Program-made: the position numbers and the translations under genes
NCBI RefSeq assembly: GCF_021532275.1
Contig: NZ_JACBOT010000031.1
Location: forward strand, 1-64,000
Origin: Brevibacterium sp. UCMA 11754
Lineage (GTDB): Bacteria; Actinomycetota; Actinomycetes; Actinomycetales; Brevibacteriaceae
Length of the DNA: 64,000 bases
Reading direction: 5' to 3'
In this document: one piece after another, positions 46,498-54,933 of the stretch
Layout of the letters: each line of letters starts with the position of its first letter
Numbering within the stretch: position 1 is the first letter of the stretch
Notes under the pieces: model-generated
What the model was told of the DNA's origin: nothing
Databases searched by the model: none
The model's input: only the letters and a program-made list of their open reading frames with translations

Positions 46498-47318
46498 CGA
46501 CGCTCACCCCTCCGGGTCGCTCTCTGAGTCACGACGTTGTCGTTGGCTCCCGTGATCGCGGCGACCAGCACGTCCGTGCGCTCGTCACCTGGGAAGTCAC
46601 CGGCATCCTTGCCCAAACGCAGAACATGGACACGGTCGCACACGGCCTGGACATCGGCCATGTTGTGGCTGACCAGCAGCACTCCGAGGTCACGTTCACG
46701 CAGCCGCTCGATGAGGTTGAGCACCTCGGCGGTCTGCGCAACGCCGAGGGCCGCGGTCGGCTCGTCCAACATCACGATCGAGGGTTCGCCGAGGAGGGAC
46801 CTGGCAATCGCGACCGTCTGACGTTGACCGCCGGAGAGAGCCGCGATCGGCACCCTTACACTGGGGATCTTCGCCGACAGGCTGCGCAGCAGCTCCCACG
46901 ATCTTGCTTCCATGGTGACCTCGTCGAGAACACCGCCGCGGGTCTTCTCGTGGCCGAGGAACAGGTTGGCCACGACGTCGAGGTTCTCGCAGAGGGAGAG
47001 GTCCTGGAAGACTGTGGCGACTCCCGCCTTCTGTGCGTCCTTCGGCGCTGCGAATTTCTGGGATCGTCCGCCCAGAATGATCTCACCTTCGTCGGCTCCG
47101 TGGACTCCGGCGATGACCTTGACCAGGGTGGACTTGCCGGCGCCGTTGTCGCCGACGAGGCCGACGACTTCACCGCGGCCGATGGTCAGGTTGATATCGG
47201 TCAGAGCTTGGACTGCGCCGAATCGTTTGTTGATCCCGCGCAGCTCGAGGACTGGTTCGGCTCCGGTCTCCGGCACCCGCGTACTCGTGGGCGCCGGATC
47301 GTTGGGTTGAGAATTCAT
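46494..47318 (-). CDS. Sugar ABC transporter ATP-binding protein (single-domain XylG type)
   Basis: The product is 274 residues, a single ATPase domain and not the double domain of classic XylG/RbsA. Walker A is GDNGAGKSTLVKV, the signature LSGGQRQTVAIARSLL and Walker B IVMLDEPTAALG; LVSHNMADVQAV gives the switch His. It presumably works as a dimer with the permease. It starts 20 bases after the binding-protein gene. Confidence 0.92.
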   Translation of the reverse strand: MNSQPNDPAPTSTRVPETGAEPVLELRGINKRFGAVQALTDINLTIGRGEVVGLVGDNGAGKSTLVKVIAGVHGADEGEIILGGRSQKFAAPKDAQKAGVATVFQDLSLCENLDVVANLFLGHEKTRGGVLDEVTMEARSWELLRSLSAKIPSVRVPIAALSGGQRQTVAIARSLLGEPSIVMLDEPTAALGVAQTAEVLNLIERLRERDLGVLLVSHNMADVQAVCDRVHVLRLGKDAGDFPGDERTDVLVAAITGANDNVVTQRATRRGERR

Positions 47319-47338
47319 ATATTCCTACTCGCCGATTT

Positions 47339-48433
47339 CTACTTGACGCCGGCGTCTTCGCAGAGCTTCTTCACGTCTTTGGTGCAGATGTCTTCAGCCT
47401 TGATCTGATCCCCGACGATGTCCTTCACAGTGTCTTTCGTGACGACCTTGGCCTCGACGAAGTCCGTCGGAGTGTCCTTATAGGTTGTTCCCGCCTTCGG
47501 TTCCTCACCACCGGCAAGTGCAACGGCTGCCTTCGCAGCGAACTCCGCCTGCGGTGGGATCGACTTGTAGATCGTGGCGTACTGGTCACCCCTGAGGATG
47601 TTCTGCAGACCGTCGACCTCAGCATCCTGCCCGGTGACGACCGGCTTCACCTTGGCCTTCTTGGTGGCGGCGAGAACACCACCGGCGGTGCCGTCATTGG
47701 CTGAGTAGATGGCGATCGGCTCCTTGTCCGCGCTCTGCAGCTGACCTTCGACCCACTGGCGGGCGTCGTCCGGGTTCCAATCGAGAGTGTCGTGGCTTCC
47801 GGCGATGTCGACACCGGCCTTCTTCAGGGTCTCCTCCGCACCGGCTTTGAAGTCTGCGGCGTTCGGGTCCTTCGGATCGCCGTTGACCATCCAGACCGGA
47901 CCCGACTTCGGGTCCTTGTCCTCGGCCTTGAGACCGTCGAGGACGGCCTGGCCCTGGAGGTTGCCGATCTTCTTGTTGTCGAACGAGGTGTAATAGGTCG
48001 CACCTTCGAAGAAGCGATCGTAGGCGACGACCGGAATCTTCTTGGCCTCGGCCTTCGACAGAGCCGAGGACACCGCCGAGGCATCGACGGGGTCAAGGAC
48101 GATGGCGTCGACGCCCTCGGTCACAGCGGCTTCGAACTGCTGCTGCTGCTGGGTCGCGTCCTGGTTCGCGTTGCGGTACTCGACCTTCGCATCAGGGTTC
48201 GCCTCTTTGACGTACTTCTCGAAATTCGGCTTGTCCAGAGATTCGTAACGGGTGGTCTTGGACTCCGGGAGCAGCAGAGCAATGGTGACTTCACCATCTC
48301 CGGCCGAACCGCCGCCGGATTCCTCATTGCCTTGGCCCTTCTGACTCCCACAGCCGCTGAGCGCGAGAGCGCCGATAGCAACCGAGGCGCCGAGAACGGC
48401 GAACTTCTTCCGAGACTGCAGGTTGTGCCTCAT
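47339..48433 (-). CDS. Sugar-binding lipoprotein (XylF-like)
   Basis: The product is 364 residues from the ATG at 48433. The lipobox LALSGCG gives a lipid-anchored Cys near residue 26. The mature protein matches the xylose-binding pattern: ATQQQQQFEAAVTEGVDAIVLDPVDASA, IPVVAYDRFFEGATYYTSFDNKKIGNLQGQAVLDGL and PVVTGQDAEVDGLQNILRGDQYATIYKSI. The substrate is probably xylose or a related pentose. It is the first gene of the importer operon, just behind a palindromic operator (48453-48468). Confidence 0.9.
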   Translation of the reverse strand: MRHNLQSRKKFAVLGASVAIGALALSGCGSQKGQGNEESGGGSAGDGEVTIALLLPESKTTRYESLDKPNFEKYVKEANPDAKVEYRNANQDATQQQQQFEAAVTEGVDAIVLDPVDASAVSSALSKAEAKKIPVVAYDRFFEGATYYTSFDNKKIGNLQGQAVLDGLKAEDKDPKSGPVWMVNGDPKDPNAADFKAGAEETLKKAGVDIAGSHDTLDWNPDDARQWVEGQLQSADKEPIAIYSANDGTAGGVLAATKKAKVKPVVTGQDAEVDGLQNILRGDQYATIYKSIPPQAEFAAKAAVALAGGEEPKAGTTYKDTPTDFVEAKVVTKDTVKDIVGDQIKAEDICTKDVKKLCEDAGVK

Positions 48434-48452
48434 TGTGACCCTTTCAATTTTT

Positions 48453-48468
48453 CTGACAACGTTGTCAG
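48453..48468. promoter_or_regulatory. LacI-family operator ahead of the sugar ABC operon
   Basis: CTGACAACGTTGTCAG is a perfect 16-bp palindrome with the central CG that is usual for LacI-family sites. It lies 20 bases before the binding-protein start codon, and the LacI-type gene is the next gene upstream. Confidence 0.85.
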
Positions 48469-48552
48469 GCTGATCAATATAATTCGCTGATCGGAGCTCG
48501 GTGTCAACTGTTTCGGCGAAAAATTGTGTTCGTCGTCTCTTTCCGGACAGCG

Positions 48553-49575
48553 TCACCTGTCCGGAGATTCCTCGCCGCTGCCGCGAGCGATCACGTGCAC
48601 AGGAACCTGAGTCGAACCCCGGAACGGATCGCTTCCAGTCCCGCCACCGAGCGGATCCTGCAGACGTCGGACCGCCTCGGCGGCCATGGAGGTGAGGTCA
48701 CGATCGATGACGGTCACGTCTAAGAGGTCCGCGGCGGGGAAATCGTCGATGCCCACCAGCGCCGGCCATTCATCGAGGCGCCGGCAGGCGTCGATGGCCC
48801 CCTGAGTCAGGGTCCCGGACAGGGTGATCAGCGCGCTGGGCGCGCTGCGCGAACCCAGCCAGGCCGCGACGACGTTCTTCGCGCTGGCCAGGTCGTGGGC
48901 GTCTTCGCGCAGGTAGGCGCGCCACCCGATGTCCGAGCGTCCGGCGATGGCCGATTGGATTCCGGCGAGCCTGGCGGTGGTGATGGGGCTGGTCGAATGA
49001 TCGCCGATGACGCCGAGGCTGATGTGCCCGTGATTGAGCAGTTGAGTCGCCGCCAGTCGTCCGGCACGTTCCTCATCTCCGGCGATGAGGTCGACACCCG
49101 GTCCTGCTGTCGATGGGTCGAAGGACACGATCTGCACATCAGCAGACGTCGCATCGGTGTAGAACCGTGCGGCGTCCGGATGCGATCGGATGACGCAGAT
49201 TCCGGTCATGTCATTGGCCAGGCACTCCTCGAGGAAGCCGCGTTCACGGTCAAGATCGTCGGTGGTGACCGTGACGACCGGGCGCAGTCCGACCCTGCTC
49301 AGTTCGGCCTCCAGCAGGGTGAAGAGACGAGCCTGGAAGGGGTCATCTCCGTCGCTCATGACCACGCCGATGTAGGGCGATCGGCCACCGGCACGCAGGC
49401 GCCTGGCCGTGGAGTTGATGCGGAATCCGAGCTCGGCGGCGGCTTCTTCCACCTTCTCGGCGGTCCTCGCGGCCACATGCTTTTCGCCGTTGAGCACTCT
49501 GGAAGCGGTCTTGATGCTGACTCCTGCGCGCGAAGCGACCGTGGCCAGGGTCGGCCGATCGTTCTGCTTCGCCAT
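48553..49575 (-). CDS. LacI family transcriptional regulator
   Basis: The product is 340 residues. The N-terminal headpiece reads PTLATVASRAGVSIKTASRVLNGEKHVAARTAEKVEEAAAELGFR, followed by the hinge helix and a sugar-binding core (IGVVMSDGDDPFQARLFTLLEAEL, VGIDDFPAADLLDVTVIDRDLTSMAAEAVRRL). It lies directly upstream of, and codirectional with, the sugar importer, so it should repress it via 48453-48468. The ATG at 49575 is chosen over a GTG six bases earlier. A 38-bp repeat that bounds the TetR/DUF418 cassette starts 45 bases upstream of it. Confidence 0.9.
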   Translation of the reverse strand: MAKQNDRPTLATVASRAGVSIKTASRVLNGEKHVAARTAEKVEEAAAELGFRINSTARRLRAGGRSPYIGVVMSDGDDPFQARLFTLLEAELSRVGLRPVVTVTTDDLDRERGFLEECLANDMTGICVIRSHPDAARFYTDATSADVQIVSFDPSTAGPGVDLIAGDEERAGRLAATQLLNHGHISLGVIGDHSTSPITTARLAGIQSAIAGRSDIGWRAYLREDAHDLASAKNVVAAWLGSRSAPSALITLSGTLTQGAIDACRRLDEWPALVGIDDFPAADLLDVTVIDRDLTSMAAEAVRRLQDPLGGGTGSDPFRGSTQVPVHVIARGSGEESPDR

Positions 49576-49619
49576 GACCACACCTTTGAGTCGGGAATCC
49601 TACGGACCGCTTGCGGTCT

Positions 49620-49657
49620 GCGCGCAGGCGACCGATAGGAATGATGATAGCCGCTGG
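49620..49657. repeat. Left 38-bp direct repeat flanking the TetR/DUF418 cassette
   Basis: Thirty-six of 38 bases match 51869-51906 in the same orientation, including an exact 26-base core at 49627-49652. The pair brackets two genes and nothing else. Confidence 0.9.
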
Positions 49658-49726
49658 TGCTCGCATGGTCGCAGACGGTCCGACGATCAGCACCTACCGG
49701 ACAGGAAGATGTCACCAATCCCTGCA

Positions 49727-50479
49727 TCAGTCCAAGGCGTTGGCGATGCGCACTGCGAGGCCATCGAGGATGAGTTCGAGACCATCCACGAAGTCCGGAT
49801 CAGACTCGCCACCTGAGTTGGAGTCGCTTCCCACAGCACCAGAAGCCAGCATCGCCGAGGTGTACGGGAACTGCGCTGAGGCGACGACGCGGAAGAGGGC
49901 CTCTCCGTATTCGCGCTCACTCTCGGATTGAGCCTGGCCGGGCTCTCGTCCTTCCTTCAGCTCGCCCTGAAGTAGTGCTGACTGACGGACGAAGCCACTG
50001 AGCAGAGTGAGTGCCGCCAGCTTCTCGTTCCAATCGAGTTCAGTTGAAGCCAATTGCGCGAATCCTCGTTCGAGCCAGGCGATCTGGTGTGGTCCGGATG
50101 GTGCTTGGTAGATGGGCACGCGGGGAAGCCATGGCCGACCTCGATACAGAGACCACAGGTCACGTGCCCACAGTCGCAGACCTTCACGCCACCCTGCAGC
50201 GAGCGACTCGGATATCCGCGGTTCACTTGCTGCGTCCATCATGAGCTGCAGCAGCTCGTGCTTGGAGCCGATGTGTCGATACAACGACATCGCTGTCACG
50301 TTCAACTCCTCGGCGACCTTGGGCAAGGTCGCGGCCTCCAGGCCGCCATGATCGGCAAGCTGAACAGCAGTGCTGACCACCGTCTCGACATCGAGAGTGG
50401 ACTTGCGCCCCCGCTGCTGAGGAACCTCCGGCAGCCTCCAGAGTCGCCGGAAGAAGTCGGGCACCGCGCCGTCAGTCAT
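49727..50479 (-). CDS. TetR family transcriptional regulator
   Basis: The product is 250 residues from the ATG at 50479. The DNA-binding domain is RGRKSTLDVETVVSTAVQLADHGGLEAATLPKVAEELNVTAMSLYRHIGSKHELLQLMMDAA; the remainder is a helical ligand domain with a C-terminal TetR_C-like motif. An upstream extension in the same frame has no support. It is divergent from the DUF418 gene, 84 bases away, and probably represses it. Both lie inside the direct repeats. Confidence 0.88.
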   Translation of the reverse strand: MTDGAVPDFFRRLWRLPEVPQQRGRKSTLDVETVVSTAVQLADHGGLEAATLPKVAEELNVTAMSLYRHIGSKHELLQLMMDAASEPRISESLAAGWREGLRLWARDLWSLYRGRPWLPRVPIYQAPSGPHQIAWLERGFAQLASTELDWNEKLAALTLLSGFVRQSALLQGELKEGREPGQAQSESEREYGEALFRVVASAQFPYTSAMLASGAVGSDSNSGGESDPDFVDGLELILDGLAVRIANALD

Positions 50480-50520
50480 GGAATCCACCTCTCTGTCAGT
50501 AGAGCAACAGTCTGACACAC

Positions 50521-50544
50521 CATATAGTTTACTACATATAGTTT
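50521..50544. promoter_or_regulatory. Repeated AT-rich boxes in the TetR/DUF418 divergent promoter
   Basis: CATATAGTTT occurs at 50521-50530 and again at 50535-50544, a striking AT-rich patch in a GC-rich genome. It may contain both promoters and the TetR binding site. It is not a clean palindrome. Confidence 0.5.
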
Positions 50545-50563
50545 CTGTGTTAAATTCTGTTGC

Positions 50564-51769
50564 ATGAATAGACAAACGGCTGCACAAGAGCCCATGAAGA
50601 CCGGGCGAGTTCATGATGTCGATGCCCTCCGCGGGTTCGCCCTGCTGGGGATCTTCGTCGTCAACATCACGTTCATGGCCTCGGCCTATCCGGGGAACCT
50701 GGTCCATGATCCGAGCTTCTCGACACCGATCGATGCAGCGGCCCGATTCCTTGTGGCCGCGCTGTTCTCAATGAAGTTCTACCTACTCTTCTCATTCCTC
50801 TTCGGATACAGCTTCGTTCTGCAGATGGATGCGGCGAAGCGCGCGGGTGCGGCGTTCGTGCCGCGAATGCTTCGCAGAGCGGTGGGCCTCTTCGTGATCG
50901 GAGTGGGGCACATCGTCCTGCTCTACGGTGGGGACGTTCTCACGACCTACGCAGTGGTCTGCCTCGTGCTCCTGGCGATGCACCAGGTACGTGATCGGAC
51001 TGCGCTGCTCACGACCGGAATCATCTATGGCTTCGTGACACTCTCTCTCGTCATCAGCGCCGCGTTCCTCGATCGCTCGATGTTCATGCCCAGTCACGAC
51101 GAGGCGCTCCTTGGGGCCGCTGCGCAGACTCAGGCTATGCTCGGGTCGCTGGCTGACATTGTGGGGCAACACGTGGCCGGCCTTGATCTTCTCGTCATCC
51201 AAGCGGTCTCCCTGCAAGGACCGACTGCACTGGCGATGTTCCTATTAGGAATGGTTGCTGCCCGGCGGCGCCTGTTCTCTCAGGCGGGAGATCGGGCCAC
51301 GCTTCTGCGACGGACTCAGGCGATCGGCTTCGCAGTCGGCCTCCCAGGCGGGGTGCTCTTCGCCGTTATGGGCGGAGACACCAACACCTGGGCCACCACA
51401 GCGAGCGTCGTGACTGCCCCGTTCCTCACGGCCGCGTACGTTGCGACGCTGATCCGGATCATGCACGTGCCCTGGGGAGCATGGGTGCGCACAGCACTGG
51501 CACCAGTTGGGCGCATCGCGTTGACGAATTACCTGGGACAGTCGCTGGCTGGGATCGTGCTGTTCACAGGAGTTGGTCTCGGCCTTGCCGGGCAGATGTC
51601 CCCACCGGTTCTGATGGTCCTCGCCGTCGCCGTCTTTGCGGTCCAGACGTTGATCAGCGCCTGGTGGCTGAAGCGCCACCGATATGGTCCTGCTGAGTAC
51701 GTCCTCCGGTGTTTCACCAACTGGAGCCGACCCGGTCGCACCAAGGTCTCGATGGACACTGACCGGTAA
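50564..51769 (+). CDS. DUF418 membrane protein
   Basis: The product is 401 residues with about ten membrane helices. It begins with the family's RVHDVDALRGFALLGIFVVNITFMASAYP, and the C-terminal DUF418 part has PVGRIALTNYLGQSLAGIVLF, a long helix and RHRYGPAEYVLRCFTNWSRPG. The family resembles acyltransferase-3-like membrane enzymes and is unstudied. The neighbouring divergent TetR gene suggests inducible expression. It is the cargo of the repeat-bounded cassette together with that regulator. Confidence 0.85.
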   Translation: MNRQTAAQEPMKTGRVHDVDALRGFALLGIFVVNITFMASAYPGNLVHDPSFSTPIDAAARFLVAALFSMKFYLLFSFLFGYSFVLQMDAAKRAGAAFVPRMLRRAVGLFVIGVGHIVLLYGGDVLTTYAVVCLVLLAMHQVRDRTALLTTGIIYGFVTLSLVISAAFLDRSMFMPSHDEALLGAAAQTQAMLGSLADIVGQHVAGLDLLVIQAVSLQGPTALAMFLLGMVAARRRLFSQAGDRATLLRRTQAIGFAVGLPGGVLFAVMGGDTNTWATTASVVTAPFLTAAYVATLIRIMHVPWGAWVRTALAPVGRIALTNYLGQSLAGIVLFTGVGLGLAGQMSPPVLMVLAVAVFAVQTLISAWWLKRHRYGPAEYVLRCFTNWSRPGRTKVSMDTDR

Positions 51770-51868
51770 GCATCGCAGCGGGTCAATATCCTCCCAGATA
51801 GCCGTTTGGCCCCTCTACCGGACCGGTACCGACCGATACCTCCCCGCCGAGGAGGGTGCAAGGTCACA

Positions 51869-51906
51869 GCGCGCGGGCGACCGATAGGAATGATGATAGC
51901 CACTGG
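51869..51906. repeat. Right 38-bp direct repeat flanking the TetR/DUF418 cassette
   Basis: This copy matches 49620-49657 with two mismatches and the same orientation; the exact core is 51876-51901. It lies 99 bases after the DUF418 stop. Confidence 0.9.
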
Positions 51907-51943
51907 CGGTCCCGACGGTGCGGCCTATCCGTAGTTCAAGTCA

Positions 51944-52351
51944 TCACTCCATCGACTCTTGCCGCACCTTGCGCAGGCGAACGTGGGCCTCCGCCAGTTC
52001 TGCAGCAGTTTTATCCCGCTCAGTGGTGGTCAGACGCAGCAACTGCATATCGAGCACCGCCCGTGCACCCTCCGGCTCAAGATCAAGTTTGTCCTGCAAC
52101 CGCTCCAAGGCAATGTCCGGATCTTCGGCAGCCTCGAGTACCTCAAGAACTTCTCGGCGCCGATCCAAACCGGTGCAGAGCGCTTCGAGGAGCGCAATTC
52201 TGCCGATCAAGTTTGTCTCTTCCTGCTGAGCATCACTCGCAGTCGGCTGCTTCTTTCCAGGTGTCTTCACACAGCTATCGCACCATGGAGCTGCCCACTC
52301 TGTCGACCCCCAAGGCTCTCGCCGAGGTGGGCGCTGGAACCCAGCGCCCAC
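51944..52351 (-). CDS. Orphan fragment resembling the coiled-coil region of DNA gyrase subunit A
   Basis: The frame encodes up to 135 residues; the start is uncertain. GTG at 52270 would give 108 residues and avoids the hairpin at 52320-52358. Residues from about 48 on (RIALLEALCTGLDRRREVL, then ALERLQDKLDLEPEGARAVLD, MQLLRLTTTERDKTAAEL) follow the GyrA pattern RxxILEGLxxALDxIDxVI...AxAILDMxLxRLxxLER. No catalytic Tyr domain or beta-pinwheel is present, and there is no room upstream for them. It could be a gyrase remnant or a small protein that mimics part of gyrase. Confidence 0.55.
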   Translation of the reverse strand: MGAGFQRPPRREPWGSTEWAAPWCDSCVKTPGKKQPTASDAQQEETNLIGRIALLEALCTGLDRRREVLEVLEAAEDPDIALERLQDKLDLEPEGARAVLDMQLLRLTTTERDKTAAELAEAHVRLRKVRQESME

Positions 52352-52358
52352 CTCGGCG
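52320..52358. terminator. Perfect 18-bp hairpin built from two inverted decamers
   Basis: CGCCGAGGTGGGCGCTGG pairs with its exact complement across the loop AAC, and ATTTTGATGTTTTT follows on the plus strand. It lies between the siderophore operon's last stop and the gyrase-like fragment. On the minus strand, where these genes run, the T-run is missing. Confidence 0.7.
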
Positions 52359-52377
52359 ATTTTGATGTTTTTCCTGA

Positions 52378-54933
52378 TCAGCGCGCTGTTGAATCGCCCC
52401 GCGCCACGGGGTTCCTCATCGTTCCGGCGTAGAGCAGGGATTCGGCCTGGTTGCCGATGTCGACCATCTGCACGGTGTTACGCAGCTGCAGACGGTTGAG
52501 GCAGGAATGGGCGAAACGTTCGGCTCTCAGGTCCACATCCCCGGCCAGACCACGGGCGAGTTCCGGATGCTGGGCCTCGTAATGATCGAGCACCTCGGCG
52601 ACCAAGGTCCAGAACGTCTCCGAACTCAGCACACCATCCGCGTCGAGGATCCCGCCGAGGTGGCGCAGCACTCCGTCGAACATGTCCGTGAACACGGACA
52701 GGGCCTTCTCCTCGCCGGGGACCAGCGCCCGGATCCGCTCGACGTCGCCTGGCAGGTCACGGTGGCCGAGGACGGCGACCTCCTCGCCGATATCCTTCAT
52801 GAAGGCACCGGTCACGACGTGGTCATCGAGGATGAGGATGAGGTTCTCCCCGTGCGGCATGAACACCAGATCGTGAGCCAGCAGTGCGTGGACGAGTGGG
52901 TGCAAGTAAGCCCTCAAGTAGGACCGCACCCAGTCCTCGGGCGCCTGACCCGAGGCGCGGATGAGTTCGCTGGCGAAGGCGACTCCCCTGTGATCGCGGT
53001 GCAGCAAGGACGCCATGGTGACGACCTTCTGACCAGGTTCGAGCACGGTCAAAGGGTTCTCTCGCCACAGAGCGGCAAGCATCTTGCGGTGCGGGTTCGT
53101 CTCCTGCGTTCGGTGGTAGACGTCTCCGGTGTAGCCGAGCGCGGTACGTTCCCGCAGGACCCGGAACCCGGCGTCCCCGAAGGCGGGATCGGTGCCGATC
53201 AACTCGGCGATCCAGTCATTGATTGCCGGAGTATCGCGCATGTACTTCGGGGACAGTCCGCGCAAGAACCCCATGTTCTGTACGGCGAGCGCGACCTTCA
53301 CATAAGGGGCATCGGCCCGTGTTCGGTTGAAGAAGGTGCGCAGGGACTGCTGCGGCTGATGCTCGTCGAGGCCAGCGCCCAGGGGCAGCAGATCTCCGCG
53401 GGCGATGTCGGCGGCGAAGGTGATCGCAAGTCGGTGATCGGCTTGCCAAGGGTGGACCGGAAGGAGGTGGAAGTCTTCCGGATCGCGGCCGGCTGACCGG
53501 ATTCGTGAGTCGAAGAGTTCGCGCTCCTCGGCGCTGAGTGCCCAGTCGGTGTGTGCGGCCTCGTCGAATCCTTGACCGAGTGAGAGGTGGCTGTGCTCGC
53601 GGGTCGCTGCTACCCATTCGATGCGGGTGGTGCGCCCGTTCTCCGGGGCCCACTTCCGATAATCGCTGAGGGAGAAACCGATGCGTCCATTGTTCGCAAT
53701 GAAGCCGGGATGGCCTTCGGTCATGGCCGCCTCGGTGGCCTGGAAATCGGAAGTCAGGAGATCTGTGGAGTCCGGGCGGTGACCCTTGACCGCCTCGGCG
53801 AGCTTGAAGGCGCTGCTGGCCAGGGTCGACGCGAGCTCCTCGAGGTAGGTCGACATCAGGTTCTCCGGGATGTCGAGGGCGTCCTGGAGTTCGACGACGA
53901 GTTCCTGCGCGTCGAGTCCCAGCTGAGTGTCACCTCGTCGGCGGGTGATGCTGTCCTCGTCGATGACCCAATGCTCGAGCGGCAGGACTCGGGCGGTGAA
54001 CGAGTACGTGACGGAGTCCGTGCTCTTCGACCCGGTGTCATCGATCTGCAGTTCCCAGTCATCGGGCCCGGCATTCGGGCCGGTGGCGCGGACCGGGGCG
54101 ATCAGTCGTTCGTGGGCGAACTCGGACAGTGCCTTGGCCACAAGGTGGCGTTGGGCGACCGCGAAGGTGTCGGGATTGAGGTGGGAGTATGCGGCGGGCG
54201 TGATGGCGTCCTCCACGATGTCGTTGTCGTTTTCGATGTCGATGTCGTTGTCGTTCTCGTCCGAAGAAGTGTCATCCTCCGAAGCGGTGTCCGCCACGTC
54301 GGCACTTTCATCGCGATCGAGGAGCTTCACCAGCTCGCTGGCTTCGAAGTCCTCACGATCGCAGACACTGACCAAGGCGCGTTTCCGCTCTTCCCCCATC
54401 ATGATGGTCGCCTCGCTCACCGGGCTGAAACCCGCTGCCCGGTTCTTCTCGAGGATGGCGGTGTTGCGCACGTCGGGTTCGACGATGACTCGGTGACCGC
54501 CGCGGCCGCCTCGTTCGATCGGGCGCAGGCAGAAGTCGATGACCTCGGCCATGATCTGGTTCGTGAGTCCGCGGACTCCATCGCCGTCAGGTGGGGCGAC
54601 GAGCAGGTGCATTCCGATGTCATCGGGCCCGGTGGGAACAACATCGTGTGGGATCAGCGTGGAGGGCAGATAGGTTTCGACGTAGAAGCAGTCGATGCCG
54701 TCGACCGATCCCACCCAACCGTTCTCGTCGGCGGAGCCGAGGACCGCGCCGAGGTAGTCGCGGACTCCGGACTCGTCGAGGTGGGTCATCTGCCAGTAGT
54801 GGGCGCGCGGGTGGGTCAGCCACACGTGGATGTTCTTGGTATCCCGGGCTGGGTCCACGGCTCGGATGTCCACGGTGAGTGCGGAGCTTGCCGTTGAGGG
54901 TGTGGGTGCGTCGTTGATGAGGTCGGTGGTCAT
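52378..54933 (-). CDS. Fused acyltransferase / NIS siderophore synthetase (DesC-DesD-like fusion)
   Basis: The product is 851 residues from the ATG at 54933 (GGAGATG upstream). Residues 1-190 are a GNAT-type acyltransferase of the IucB/AlcB/DesC group (THPRAHYWQMTHLDESGVRDYL, IDCFYVETYLPSTLIPHDV). An acidic Asp/Asn/Glu repeat links it, near 214-250, to an IucA/IucC synthetase with TEGHPGFIANNGRIGFSL, LLPVHPWQADHRL (about 493) and FMPHGENLILIL (about 694). In streptomycetes DesC and DesD are separate. The domains would acylate and then join hydroxy-diamine units into a hydroxamate siderophore. It overlaps the monooxygenase gene by four bases. Confidence 0.88.
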   Translation of the reverse strand: MTTDLINDAPTPSTASSALTVDIRAVDPARDTKNIHVWLTHPRAHYWQMTHLDESGVRDYLGAVLGSADENGWVGSVDGIDCFYVETYLPSTLIPHDVVPTGPDDIGMHLLVAPPDGDGVRGLTNQIMAEVIDFCLRPIERGGRGGHRVIVEPDVRNTAILEKNRAAGFSPVSEATIMMGEERKRALVSVCDREDFEASELVKLLDRDESADVADTASEDDTSSDENDNDIDIENDNDIVEDAITPAAYSHLNPDTFAVAQRHLVAKALSEFAHERLIAPVRATGPNAGPDDWELQIDDTGSKSTDSVTYSFTARVLPLEHWVIDEDSITRRRGDTQLGLDAQELVVELQDALDIPENLMSTYLEELASTLASSAFKLAEAVKGHRPDSTDLLTSDFQATEAAMTEGHPGFIANNGRIGFSLSDYRKWAPENGRTTRIEWVAATREHSHLSLGQGFDEAAHTDWALSAEERELFDSRIRSAGRDPEDFHLLPVHPWQADHRLAITFAADIARGDLLPLGAGLDEHQPQQSLRTFFNRTRADAPYVKVALAVQNMGFLRGLSPKYMRDTPAINDWIAELIGTDPAFGDAGFRVLRERTALGYTGDVYHRTQETNPHRKMLAALWRENPLTVLEPGQKVVTMASLLHRDHRGVAFASELIRASGQAPEDWVRSYLRAYLHPLVHALLAHDLVFMPHGENLILILDDHVVTGAFMKDIGEEVAVLGHRDLPGDVERIRALVPGEEKALSVFTDMFDGVLRHLGGILDADGVLSSETFWTLVAEVLDHYEAQHPELARGLAGDVDLRAERFAHSCLNRLQLRNTVQMVDIGNQAESLLYAGTMRNPVARGDSTAR

